The notes: generated by a model from the sequence alone, not told the origin. A stretch of 20,787 nucleotides of DNA from an uncultured Collinsella sp. (GCA_900551815.1 URXE01000042.1:1-20787), one strand, 5' to 3'; positions 7,119 to 14,974 are shown, counted from the stretch's first letter. Program-made: numbers and translations.

Positions 7119-8462
7119 ATGGCCAGTGACAACGGAAAGAGCTTCCTCGACAAGTTTGCCGAGGTCTCTGCGAAGGTGGGAAACCAGGTTCACCTGCGTT
7201 CGCTGCGTGACGCCTTCGCGACCATCACGCCGCTCTATATCCTTGCGGGTATCGCGGTTCTTATTAACAACGTCGTGTTCCCTCTGTTCCCGCTCGATGC
7301 GGCGGGCCTTGCCAACCTTCAGACGTGGGGTTCGGCAATTACGCTGGGCACCCTCAACGTCTCTGCCATTATCTTGGCCGGATTGATTGGCTACAGCCTC
7401 GCTAAGAACAAGCGTTTCGATAACCCGCTCGCTTGCATGGTCGTCGCTATCTCTGCCTTCGTCATCATGATGCCGCAGCAGATCACCGCCACGCTTGCCG
7501 CCACGAGCCCGCTGCTCACCGACAAGATCACCTCCGCCGAGGTCACGGGCGCCCTTTCGACTGCCAACACCGGCACCAACGGTCTGTTCTCGGCTATTAT
7601 CATCGCCCTGCTTTCCGTCTCGCTCTTCATCAAGATTTCTGGCGTCGAGAAGCTCAAGGTTAAGCTGGGCGAGGGCGTGCCCCCCGCGGTCTCCAACTCC
7701 TTCAACGTCATGATCCCGATGCTGCTCAACCTCGCAATCTTCGCTCTTGCCGCAGCCCTGCTCGCCGTGTGCGCCGGCACCGATCTGTGCGCCATCATCT
7801 CCACGTGCATCTCCAACCCGCTTAAGAACATCATGAACGCCGGTCCGTGGGCTGTTATCCTCATCTACACCCTTGCTAACCTGCTGTTCTGCGTCGGTAT
7901 TCACCAGTCCACCATCTCTGGCGCTACCGTCGAGCCGATCCTGACCATGCTCATCGTCGACAACATGGCTACCTTTGCCGCCGGTGGCACCATCCAGCCC
8001 GATCACTACATGAACATGCAGATCGTTAACAGCTTCGCCCTCATCGGCGGCTCGGGCTGCACCCTCATGCTTCTGCTCGACACGCTCCTGTTCTCCAAGA
8101 ACAAGGCTTCCGAGACCGTTTCTAAGATGGCTATCCTGCCTGGTCTGTTCAACATCAACGAGCCGGTTATCTACGGTTACCCCATCGTGTACAACCTGCC
8201 GCTCATGATCCCGTTTGTTCTCCTTCCCGATCTGTTCATCGGCATCACTTATGGCCTTACCTGCGCAGGCATCATCAGCCCCTGCATCGCCCAGGTGCCC
8301 TGGACTATGCCCCCCGTCATCAATGCCCTGCTCGCTACGGGCTTTGACTGGCGCGCCGGCGTGTGGCAGGCTCTCGAGATTGTCATTGGCATGGCCGTCT
8401 ACCTGCCCTTTATGAAGATTTCCGAGAAGGCAATCGCCAAGCAGGAGGCTCTCGCCGAGTAG
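7119..8462 (+). CDS. PTS lactose/cellobiose-family EIIC permease
   Basis: This 447-residue membrane component moves the sugar across the membrane while it is phosphorylated by EIIB. It is almost wholly hydrophobic with about ten likely membrane segments. Family landmarks are the amphipathic N-terminus FLDKFAEVSAKVGNQVHLRS, GIHQSTISG (H262) and NINEPVIYG (E348), whose His and Glu contact the sugar in the chitobiose/cellobiose-type EIIC structure. The length is normal for a stand-alone C domain. The start is ATG 7119 with TTAGGAG 6 nt upstream. It lies downstream of the GH1 gene and upstream of separate EIIB and EIIA genes. The substrate is a beta-linked disaccharide or aryl-glycoside by family; the exact sugar is unknown. 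Confidence 0.93.
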   Translation: MASDNGKSFLDKFAEVSAKVGNQVHLRSLRDAFATITPLYILAGIAVLINNVVFPLFPLDAAGLANLQTWGSAITLGTLNVSAIILAGLIGYSLAKNKRFDNPLACMVVAISAFVIMMPQQITATLAATSPLLTDKITSAEVTGALSTANTGTNGLFSAIIIALLSVSLFIKISGVEKLKVKLGEGVPPAVSNSFNVMIPMLLNLAIFALAAALLAVCAGTDLCAIISTCISNPLKNIMNAGPWAVILIYTLANLLFCVGIHQSTISGATVEPILTMLIVDNMATFAAGGTIQPDHYMNMQIVNSFALIGGSGCTLMLLLDTLLFSKNKASETVSKMAILPGLFNINEPVIYGYPIVYNLPLMIPFVLLPDLFIGITYGLTCAGIISPCIAQVPWTMPPVINALLATGFDWRAGVWQALEIVIGMAVYLPFMKISEKAIAKQEALAE

Positions 8463-8490
8463 AACGCCTAACGTTCGTCCCTTTCACCTT

Positions 8491-8523
8491 TGCGGGCGCC
8501 GGTACGCGGTGCCGGTGCCCGCA
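8491..8523 (+). other. Strong hairpin between EIIC and EIIB genes
   Basis: A 12-bp stem with one G-U pair joins 8491-8502 to 8512-8523 around a 9-base loop, in a 160-nt gap. The following sequence (GCTCTCTCCC) is not a T-tract. It is a likely 3' mRNA stabiliser or a partial attenuator that would set the ratio of permease to EIIB/EIIA. Confidence 0.5.
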
Positions 8524-8622
8524 GCTCTCTCCCTTGTGTAAAGATGCAGGGGGTGGGCACAATAGCCGCAAGGAATACAACCAGTCGTTGTCTGCGCGCC
8601 GCGCAGTTATAAGGAGGAAACC

Positions 8623-8925
8623 ATGAAGAAGATCATGCTCTGCTGCAATGCCGGTATGTCCACGAGCCTGCTGGTCCAGAAGATGCAGGCCGAGGTTGCA
8701 AACCGTGGTCTGGATATTGAGGTCGAGGCTCGTCCCATGAACGAGGCCCACGATCACCTGGATGAGTGCGACATGTTGCTGCTTGGCCCGCAGATCGGCT
8801 ACACCAAGGGTGACTTTGAGAAGGAGGCCGCCGGTCGTTTTCCGGTCGAGGTCATCAACATGGTCGACTACGGCCGCATGAACGCTGCCGGCATCATCGA
8901 CCACTGCGTCAGCGTGATGGGCTAG
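8623..8925 (+). CDS. PTS lactose/cellobiose-family EIIB
   Basis: A 100-residue cytosolic phosphocarrier that accepts phosphate from EIIA and passes it to the sugar bound in EIIC. The phosphorylatable cysteine is Cys8 in LCCNAGMSTSLLV; the adjacent Cys7 is extra. The C-terminal VINMVDYGRMNAAGIIDHC is typical of the family. Full length. The start is ATG 8623 with AAGGAGG 6-7 nt upstream, the strongest ribosome binding site of the operon. The EIIA reading frame follows directly. Confidence 0.94.
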   Translation: MKKIMLCCNAGMSTSLLVQKMQAEVANRGLDIEVEARPMNEAHDHLDECDMLLLGPQIGYTKGDFEKEAAGRFPVEVINMVDYGRMNAAGIIDHCVSVMG

Positions 8926-8934
8926 GTGCTCCGC

Positions 8935-9267
8935 ATGGAGGATATGAACGAACTGCAGATGACCTGCTTCGAGATCATCAGCTACGTCGGTACCGCCAAG
9001 AGCATGTACATCAATGCCGTGCAAAAGGCCAAGGAGGGCGATTTTGACGCCGCCGAGGAGCTTATCAAGCAGGGCGACGAGGCCTATAACGGTGGCCACG
9101 ATGTTCACATGGGGCTTTTGAAGAAGGAGGCCAACGGCGAGCGTAACGGCGAGGCCCCGTTGATTCTGCTGCATGCCGAGGACCAGATGGCCGGTACCGA
9201 GACCATGCGCGTCATGGCGACGGAGCTCATCGAGATCCACAAGCAGCTGCAGGCACTTCAGGCCTAG
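8935..9267 (+). CDS. PTS lactose/cellobiose-family EIIA
   Basis: A helical trimeric phosphocarrier of about 110 residues that takes phosphate from HPr and passes it to EIIB. The active histidine is in LLHAEDQMAGTETM (H80 counted from this start). The N-terminal part MTCFEIISYVGTAKSMYINA and GDEAYNGGHDVH are typical. The start is uncertain: GTG 8926 directly abuts the EIIB stop, ATG 8935 gives MEDMNELQ, and ATG 8944 gives MNELQ but has only 2 nt between GGAGG and the start. I use 8935 as the compromise. Translation is probably coupled to EIIB. Last gene of the operon. Confidence 0.92.
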   Translation: MEDMNELQMTCFEIISYVGTAKSMYINAVQKAKEGDFDAAEELIKQGDEAYNGGHDVHMGLLKKEANGERNGEAPLILLHAEDQMAGTETMRVMATELIEIHKQLQALQA

Positions 9268-9324
9268 TCGGCGCTATCGCCGCGATGGACCGTGCGGTCC
9301 AACAGACAACACAGTCCCTTTGAT

Positions 9325-9363
9325 GGGCGCCGGGAGTCTCCGCCTCCCGGCGCCCTTATTTTT
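9325..9363 (+). terminator. Terminator of the GH1-PTS operon
   Basis: A perfect 12-bp stem (9325-9336 with 9344-9355) around a 7-base loop is followed by TTATTTTT. A smaller hairpin GGACCG-TG-CGGTCC (9287-9300) precedes it. Confidence 0.9.
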
Positions 9364-9415
9364 GGGAATGGTCTTGCGTGGCCTGTTGGGCAACCATTTG
9401 CGTTTTCCCAGATAA

Positions 9416-9452
9416 AACCTGCCAAAACAAACCTGTCTCTTTTTGGTAGGTT
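9416..9452. promoter_or_regulatory. Back-to-back inverted AACCYRCCAAA boxes upstream of the ROK kinase
   Basis: The plus-strand box AACCTGCCAAAACAAACCT (9416-9434) abuts the minus-strand box AACCTACCAAAAAGAGAC (9435-9452). The arms extend to an AAAACCTRCCAAAA palindrome. The boxes match those upstream of the GH1 gene (5482-5555). They end 56 nt before the kinase start codon. A weak promoter candidate, TTTTTG (9451) with TACAGG (9474), overlaps the end of the second box, so a repressor bound here could block it. Confidence 0.55.
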
Positions 9453-9508
9453 TTTGCCTTGGGAGCGGTACCATACAGGCAATGTTTAAACGAGAAAGGT
9501 GGGCTCCC

Positions 9509-10462
9509 ATGGAACCTAAACAGTACTACATCGGCATCGACGTCGGCGGCACTTCGGTTAAGGAGGGCCTGTTCGACGAGGACGGAAACCTGCTTGCCAA
9601 GGCCAGCGTGCCCACGCCTCCCATCGTTGACGCAGCGGGCTTTGCCGCGGTGACCGAGGCTATCGACCAGGTGGTCGCCAAGGCCAAGATTCCGCGCGCC
9701 TTTGTGGCAGGCATTGGCCTGGCCGTTCCGTGCCCCATCCCGGCATCGGGCGATGCCAAGGTCAAGGCCAACATTGCCATTAATCTGCCCGAGCTGAGGA
9801 TTGCCATTCAGGAGCACTGCCCCGACGCGGTCGTTAAGTACGAGAACGATGCCAATGCCGCTGCCATGGGCGAGGCCTGGCTCGGCTCCGCCAAGGGCGT
9901 ACAGAACGTGGTGATGGTCACCATCGGTACCGGCGTGGGCGGCGGCGTTATCGTTAACGGCGACGTGGTATCGGGCGTTGTGGGTGCCGGCGGCGAGATT
10001 GGCCACATGTGCCTGAACCCGGCTGAGGAGCGCACCTGCGGCTGCGGCGGCCATGGCCACCTGGAGCAGTATTCCAGCGCCACCGGCGTGGTGAGCAACT
10101 ACCTTGCCGAGTGCAAGAAGGCGGGCGTCGAGCCCATCGAGCTCACCGGTCCCTCCGATTCCAAGGACGTGTTCCAGGCCTGCCGCGAGGGCGACAAGCT
10201 TGCGCTGGCCGCGGCCGATACCATGGCCGACTATCTCGGTCGCGCACTGGCGCTTATTGCCAACGTGGTCGATCCCGAGATGTTCCTTATCGGCGGCGGC
10301 GCCTCCGCCTCGGCCGATGTTTACCTCGACAAGGCTCGCGAGTACTTCCAGCGCTACGCGCTCTCTGCCTCGCGCGAGACGCCCATTAAGGTCGCTTCGC
10401 TCGGAAACGACGCCGGCATCATCGGTGCCGCCTACGTAGCCCTGCGCGCCGCCGGTAAATAG
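9509..10462 (+). CDS. ROK-family sugar kinase (glucokinase-like)
   Basis: 317 residues. It has the N-terminal phosphate loop GIDVGGTSVKEG, the substrate/catalytic motif ENDANAAAMGEAW, the ATP-site loop GTGVGGG, and the ROK zinc signature GEIGHMCLNP...CGCGGHGHLEQYSS. In that signature the usual final Cys (G-C-x-E) is His. There is no N-terminal helix-turn-helix, so it is a kinase and not a ROK repressor. The expected reaction is ATP-dependent phosphorylation of glucose or a related hexose. This would use the unphosphorylated sugar released by the GH1 enzyme encoded upstream, and the shared upstream boxes support this. The start is ATG 9509 (MEPKQYYIG) with AAAGGTGG upstream; ATG 9482 would add 9 residues without family support. 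Confidence 0.9.
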   Translation: MEPKQYYIGIDVGGTSVKEGLFDEDGNLLAKASVPTPPIVDAAGFAAVTEAIDQVVAKAKIPRAFVAGIGLAVPCPIPASGDAKVKANIAINLPELRIAIQEHCPDAVVKYENDANAAAMGEAWLGSAKGVQNVVMVTIGTGVGGGVIVNGDVVSGVVGAGGEIGHMCLNPAEERTCGCGGHGHLEQYSSATGVVSNYLAECKKAGVEPIELTGPSDSKDVFQACREGDKLALAAADTMADYLGRALALIANVVDPEMFLIGGGASASADVYLDKAREYFQRYALSASRETPIKVASLGNDAGIIGAAYVALRAAGK

Positions 10463-10463
10463 C

Positions 10464-10514
10464 TGGTGCAAGGGGGACAGGTTACATTGCACCAACATGG
10501 TGCAAAAGGGACAG
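10464..10514. repeat. TGGTGCAA...GGACAG repeat
   Basis: TGGTGCAAGGGGGACAG (10464-10480) is repeated directly as TGGTGCAAAAGGGACAG (10498-10514), with an inverted TTGCACCA (10487-10494) between them. The first copy and the inverted arm form an 8-bp stem with a 15-base loop containing GGACAG. It sits 1 nt after the kinase stop. This resembles REP-like elements mobilised by Y1 (RAYT) transposases, but no such gene is present here. Confidence 0.65.
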
Positions 10515-10630
10515 CCTTGGCCCCCGTGCCTGCGCCCCAAAATATGCCGTGGCCCTTCCGTCTGCGAAGGCTCGGCATCGGCGTGCTACCATAGCTACGT
10601 CCAAGTACACATATCAAGTGGAGGATATCC

Positions 10631-11554
10631 ATGGCAAACGTTCTTGTCTTTGGTCACCAGAACCCCGATAACGACGCCATCATGAGCGCCGTCGTTCTGT
10701 CCCAGCTGCTCAACCAGGTTGAGTATGCCGGCAACACCTACGAGGCCTGCGCCCTTGGTCAGCTTCCGGCCGAGTCCGCCAAGCTGCTCGCCGACGCCGG
10801 CATCGTCGAGCCCCGCGTGATCGAGTCCGTCGAGGCTGGTCAGCTCGTCGTCCTCACCGACCACAACGAGTCTGCCCAGTCCGTCGCCGGCCTTAAGGAC
10901 GCCACGGTCTTTGGCGTTGTCGATCATCACCGCATCGGCGACTTCGAGACCGCCGGCCCGCTGCACTACATCTGCCTGCCCTGGGGCTCCAGCTGCACCA
11001 TCGTCACCAAGCTCGCCGGCGTGCTCGGCGTTGAGCTTTCCGACGTCCAGGCCAAGCTACTGCTCTCGGCCATGATGACCGACACGCTCATGCTCAAGAG
11101 CCCCACCACCACCGATGTCGACCGCGCCGTCGCCGCCAAGCTCGGCGAGCAGGTGGGCGTCGACCCGGTCAAGTTTGGCATGGAGGTCTTCCTCACCCGT
11201 CCGTCCGGCTCCTTCACCGCAGCTGAGATGGTCGGCAACGACATCAAGATGTTCGAGCCCGCCGGCAAGAAGCTGCTCATCGGCCAGTACGAGACCGTCG
11301 ACAAGAGCCGCGCGCTCGGCATGATCGACGAGATTCGCGAGGCCATGCGCGCCTACGCCGCCGAGAAGGGTGCCGACGGCATCGTCCTGTGCATCACCGA
11401 CATCATGGAGGAGGGCTCGCAGGTCCTGCTCGAGGGCGAGACCGAGGCCGCTCAGAAGGGCCTGGGCATTGCCGACGAGCACGACGGCGTCTGGATGCCG
11501 GGCGTCCTCTCCCGTAAGAAGCAGGTCGCTGCCCCCATCATGGCCGCCTGCTAG
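10631..11554 (+). CDS. ppaC: Manganese-dependent inorganic pyrophosphatase (family II)
   Basis: A 307-residue cytosolic enzyme of the DHH phosphoesterase superfamily that hydrolyses pyrophosphate to drive biosynthetic reactions. It has GHQNPDND (8-15), the DHH motif (98-100) in VVDHHRIGDFET, SPTTTDVD, and the C-terminal substrate-binding SRKKQV (R295, K296, K297). It has the usual compact length, without the CBS/DRTGG regulatory insert seen in some clostridial forms. The start is ATG 10631 with GTGGAGG 7 nt upstream. It appears monocistronic, with its own terminator. Confidence 0.96.
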   Translation: MANVLVFGHQNPDNDAIMSAVVLSQLLNQVEYAGNTYEACALGQLPAESAKLLADAGIVEPRVIESVEAGQLVVLTDHNESAQSVAGLKDATVFGVVDHHRIGDFETAGPLHYICLPWGSSCTIVTKLAGVLGVELSDVQAKLLLSAMMTDTLMLKSPTTTDVDRAVAAKLGEQVGVDPVKFGMEVFLTRPSGSFTAAEMVGNDIKMFEPAGKKLLIGQYETVDKSRALGMIDEIREAMRAYAAEKGADGIVLCITDIMEEGSQVLLEGETEAAQKGLGIADEHDGVWMPGVLSRKKQVAAPIMAAC

Positions 11555-11573
11555 GTTTAGTTGACCAAACGCC

Positions 11574-11613
11574 ACGACCGGATCGCGGACGCCCCGCGCT
11601 CCGGTCGTTTTTT
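11574..11613 (+). terminator. Terminator of ppaC
   Basis: ACGACCGGA (11574-11582) pairs with TCCGGTCGT (11600-11608), with further GC pairing possible inside the loop, followed by TTTTT. Confidence 0.88.
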
Positions 11614-11656
11614 GTGCACGTCGCCGCGTCGTCTCTTGGACAGGCGTGCCCGTGCC

Positions 11657-11677
11657 GTTGAGCAAATAATGTTCAAC
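11657..11677. promoter_or_regulatory. Imperfect palindrome upstream of nhaA
   Basis: GTTGA(GCAAATAATGT)TCAAC is a 21-nt imperfect palindrome with five outer pairs and two inner pairs. It is AT-rich within GC-rich DNA and lies about 145 nt before nhaA. It could be an operator or part of a promoter. No convincing -35/-10 pair could be fixed in the 208-nt gap. Confidence 0.25.
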
Positions 11678-11821
11678 CTGTGGTTCCGCTTTTCGGCCAC
11701 GCCTGCGTGCTTGTCGTGCAGGGTAGGCTAGATGCAAGCGTAATACGTTAGAGCGCGGCGCCGCCACTTGGGCGGGCCGTGCTTTTTTAAGACGGGAGCC
11801 ATCCCGTGAAAGGAGCCGCCC

Positions 11822-13180
11822 ATGGCAGCAACTGAGCAGCTGTTCAACGTTCGCGAGCGCAAGCGCTTTGAACGCCACGACATCTGGGAGCGCATCACCG
11901 AGAACGGCACGATTTCTGCCGCCGTCATGGTCTTCGCCGCCATCGCCGCCGTCATTTGCGCCAATACCGATGCCTACGAGGCCATCCATCACTTTTTGGA
12001 GACCCCGCTGTATGTGGGTCTGGGCAACCTTACGGCCGGTCTCACCGTTGAGCTATTCGTCAACGACTTCCTCATGGCGATTTTCTTTTTGCTGGTGGGC
12101 ATTGAGCTTAAGTACGAGATGACGGTCGGCGAGCTCAAAAACCCGCGCCAGGCTATGCTTCCCATGCTGGCGGCCGTGGGCGGCGTCGTCGTTCCCGCCT
12201 GCATCTATCTGATCTTTAACCATGCCGGCGCGCACAACGGCTGGGCCATTCCCATGGCAACCGATATTGCCTTTGCGCTGGGCGTGCTGTCGCTTTTGGG
12301 CAATCGCGTGCCCAACGGCGTGCGCGTGTTCTTCTCGACGCTCGCCATCGCCGACGACCTCATTTCCATCGCCGCCATCGCCATCTTCTACGGTCAGAGC
12401 CCCAATCCGTTTTGGTTGGGCGCCGCCGCGCTTGTGACCTGCGCGCTCGTGTGGCTCAACAAGACGCAGCACTACCGTCTCGCCCCGTATTCGGTGCTGG
12501 GCCTGCTGCTGTGGTTCTGCATGTTCAAGAGCGGCGTACACGCTACGCTTGCTGGCGTCATCCTGGCCTTCACCATCCCGGCCAAGTGCGGTGTTAAGCT
12601 TGATAGCCTCACCGATTGGCTGGGCGAGTGCTTGCCGCTGCTCGATGACCGCTACGACGACGAGGCGCACATCCTGGGCCAGCATGATTTTACCGTCTCG
12701 ACCACCAAAGTCGAGCGCGTCATGCACCGCGTGACCCCGCCGCTCATCCGCATGGAGCGCCTGATCTCCACGCCGGTCAACTTTGTGATCCTGCCGATCT
12801 TTGCGTTCGTCAACGCACAGGTTCGCCTAGTGGGCGTGGACATGAGCACGCTGCTCACCGACCCGGTGACGCTCGGCGTGTACTTTGGCATGCTGCTGGG
12901 TAAGCCGATCGGTATCTTTGGCATGACGTTCGCCTTGGTCAAGCTCAAGGCCTGCGAGCTGCCGCACAATGTCAACTGGCATATGATTGCCGGCGTGGGC
13001 ATTCTGGGCGGTATCGGCTTTACCATGTCGATTCTCATCAGCGGCCTCGCCTTCCCGACGGCCCAGTTTGAGGTTCTGGCTGCCAAGGCCGCTATTCTCG
13101 CCGGCTCTGTCACCGCGGCCGTACTTGGCATGATCTACATGAGTGTGATCTGCAAGCACCCCGCGCCCAAGGACGAGTAA
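11822..13180 (+). CDS. nhaA: Na+/H+ antiporter NhaA
   Basis: A 452-residue inner-membrane antiporter that expels Na+ in exchange for H+, giving pH and salt homeostasis. It has the conserved ATDIAFALGVLSLL (D148, equivalent of E. coli D133) and TLAIADDLISI (D178/D179, the ion-binding aspartates). About twelve hydrophobic segments are visible. A charged cytosolic loop (around 260-310, DDRYDDEAH...TTKVERVMHR) and a longer C-terminus make it larger than the 388-residue E. coli protein, as is common in actinobacteria. The start is ATG 11822 with AAAGGAG 7 nt upstream. Monocistronic. Confidence 0.95.
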   Translation: MAATEQLFNVRERKRFERHDIWERITENGTISAAVMVFAAIAAVICANTDAYEAIHHFLETPLYVGLGNLTAGLTVELFVNDFLMAIFFLLVGIELKYEMTVGELKNPRQAMLPMLAAVGGVVVPACIYLIFNHAGAHNGWAIPMATDIAFALGVLSLLGNRVPNGVRVFFSTLAIADDLISIAAIAIFYGQSPNPFWLGAAALVTCALVWLNKTQHYRLAPYSVLGLLLWFCMFKSGVHATLAGVILAFTIPAKCGVKLDSLTDWLGECLPLLDDRYDDEAHILGQHDFTVSTTKVERVMHRVTPPLIRMERLISTPVNFVILPIFAFVNAQVRLVGVDMSTLLTDPVTLGVYFGMLLGKPIGIFGMTFALVKLKACELPHNVNWHMIAGVGILGGIGFTMSILISGLAFPTAQFEVLAAKAAILAGSVTAAVLGMIYMSVICKHPAPKDE

Positions 13181-13197
13181 GAGCACATACAAGTTTG

Positions 13198-13235
13198 AAA
13201 ACGCCGCCTGTGAACACCATCACAGGCGGCGTTTT
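13198..13235. terminator. Bidirectional terminator between nhaA and the small unknown gene
   Basis: A perfect 16-bp stem (13198-13213 with 13220-13235) around loop ACACCA begins with AAAA and ends with TTTT, so it works for both convergent genes. Confidence 0.9.
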
Positions 13236-13265
13236 AGTCATTCGGGACGTTCTTAATGACTAGGT

Positions 13266-13520
13266 TTATTCTACGGTGCCGTAGATGGCGCCCCAGCCGT
13301 GGGCGGCCAAGGCGGAGTTGAGCTGGTCGCAAAGTGACTGGCGGTCGTAATAGCCGGGCGGTAGCAGGTTGACGATCTCCATGAGGTCGGGCGCGAGGTC
13401 CAAGATCTCGGCCTGCACGATGAGATTCAGGCGGTCGATGGTGTGGCGGTCGTAAAACAGTCCGTCGACCAGGCGCTGCAGGTCGCCGAATTCCTCGGCC
13501 TGGAACGATCCGTACTCCAT
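13266..13520 (-). CDS. Small protein of unknown function (84 aa)
   Basis: I do not recognise a named family. The 84-residue product is acidic, has no signal peptide or membrane segment, and contains DRHTIDRLNLIVQAEILDL and a C-terminal YDRQSLCDQLNSALAAHGWG. It is predicted mostly helical. It is likely real: a perfect AAGGAGG lies 5 nt before ATG 13520, it ends just inside a bidirectional terminator, and it is divergent from the aminotransferase gene with its own upstream space. It resembles short hypothetical proteins I associate with Coriobacteriia, from memory only. Confidence 0.75.
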   Translation of the reverse strand: MEYGSFQAEEFGDLQRLVDGLFYDRHTIDRLNLIVQAEILDLAPDLMEIVNLLPPGYYDRQSLCDQLNSALAAHGWGAIYGTVE

Positions 13521-13599
13521 AGTGCCTCCTTGGGCGCTTCACGCCGGCATGCGCGGCGATTCGTAATTTATTGCGATGGACTTAATCTATCACGGCTTC

Positions 13600-13628
13600 A
13601 TAACGTTGTGACGGTGGCGGTCTATACT
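13600..13628 (+). promoter_or_regulatory. Candidate promoter of the aminotransferase gene
   Basis: A perfect -10 TATACT lies at 13623-13628, 41 nt before the start codon. The -35 region at 17-nt spacing (ATAACG, 13600) is poor, so an activator may be needed or the -35 is unusual, as also seen upstream of the helicase and tat genes. Confidence 0.4.
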
Positions 13629-13669
13629 TAGAAGAATTGCAACGTACCGCTTCGTGAAAGGTCGCACCC

Positions 13670-14974
13670 ATGCAGACGATCTACCAGAAGATGGAAACCA
13701 CCGAACTCGATGCCGCCATCGAGGCGCTCAAGGCCGAGGTCGCCGAGGTCAAGGCCAAGGGCCTGGCGCTCGACATGGCCCGCGGCAAGCCGTCGCCCTC
13801 CCAGGTGGACATCTCTCGACCCATGCTCGATATCCTCAATGCCGATGCCGATCTGCACGACGGCAACGTCGACTGTTCCAACTACGGCTGCTTTGAGGGC
13901 ATTCCCTCGGCACGCAAGTTGGCGGGGGAGTTCCTGGGTTGCCCCGCCGAGCAGACGCTCGTGCTGGGTTCGTCGAGCCTGCTGATCGAGCATGATATCG
14001 CCGGTATGTTCTGGCGTTGCGGCTCGTGCGGCAACGAGCCCTGGGAGGCTTACGAGGCAGCGCACGACGGCAAGAAGGTCAAGTTCCTGTGCCCGGTTCC
14101 CGGCTACGATCGCCACTTTGGCATTACCGCCGACTTGGGTATCGAGAACGTTCCCGTCGCGATGACCGACAACGGCCCCGATATGGACGAAATCGAGCGC
14201 CTCGTTGCCGCCGACGATTCCATCAAGGGCATCTGGTGCGTGCCCAAGTATTCCAACCCCACGGGCATCACCTTTAGCGAGGACACCGTGCGTCGCCTGG
14301 TCGAGATGCCCACGGCCGCGCCCGATTTCCGCATCTTCTGGGACAACGCCTACTGCGTGCACGACCTGTACGACGAGACCGACGAGCTCGCCAACATCTT
14401 CGATCTTGCCCGCGCGGCGGGCACCGAGGACCGCGTGGTGGCCTTTGCCTCGACGTCCAAGATCACCTTCCCGGGCGCCGGTATCGGCTTTATCGGTGCG
14501 AGCCCCGCGGTCATCGCCGAGTTCTCCAAGCGCCTGAAGGCCGGCCTCATCAGTGCTGATAAGCTCAACCAACTGCGCCACGTGCGCTTCCTTCCCACCA
14601 TCGAGGCGGTCAAGGAGCACATGAAAAAGCATGCCGAGTTTTTGCGCCCGCGCTTTGAGGCCGTTGAGCGCAAGCTCACCGAGGGCCTGGGCGATACGGG
14701 TTGCGCCACCTGGACGCATCCCCGCGGCGGCTACTTTGTAAGCTTCGATGGTCCCGAGGGCTCGGCCCGGAAGGTTGCTGCGCTTTGCGCCGACCTGGGC
14801 GTTAAGCTCACGCCGGCCGGTGCCACCTGGCCCTATGGCAAGGATCCGCGCGACACCAACATCCGCATCGCGCCGAGCTATCCCACGGTCGAGGACCTAG
14901 AGGCTGCGCTCGATGTGCTGGTGCTGGCCGTCAAGCTCGTCGCTGCCGAGCTTGCGCGTGCCGAGCGCGCCTAA
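13670..14974 (+). CDS. PLP-dependent aminotransferase, aspartate aminotransferase subgroup Ic-like
   Basis: A 434-residue fold-type I enzyme. The PLP lysine is K264 in FASTSKITFPGAG. Other family landmarks are DMARGKPSPSQVDIS near the N-terminus, the substrate/cofactor motif YSNPTGITFS, the aspartate in FWDNAYCVHDLY, and RIAPSYPT near the C-terminus. These features fit the actinobacterial aspartate aminotransferase type (subgroup Ic, Pfam Asp_aminotransf), which transfers the amino group between aspartate and 2-oxoglutarate. Substrate assignment is by family only. The start is ATG 13670 with GAAAGG upstream. It is followed after 51 nt by the STAS gene, and no terminator is seen between them. 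Confidence 0.88.
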   Translation: MQTIYQKMETTELDAAIEALKAEVAEVKAKGLALDMARGKPSPSQVDISRPMLDILNADADLHDGNVDCSNYGCFEGIPSARKLAGEFLGCPAEQTLVLGSSSLLIEHDIAGMFWRCGSCGNEPWEAYEAAHDGKKVKFLCPVPGYDRHFGITADLGIENVPVAMTDNGPDMDEIERLVAADDSIKGIWCVPKYSNPTGITFSEDTVRRLVEMPTAAPDFRIFWDNAYCVHDLYDETDELANIFDLARAAGTEDRVVAFASTSKITFPGAGIGFIGASPAVIAEFSKRLKAGLISADKLNQLRHVRFLPTIEAVKEHMKKHAEFLRPRFEAVERKLTEGLGDTGCATWTHPRGGYFVSFDGPEGSARKVAALCADLGVKLTPAGATWPYGKDPRDTNIRIAPSYPTVEDLEAALDVLVLAVKLVAAELARAERA

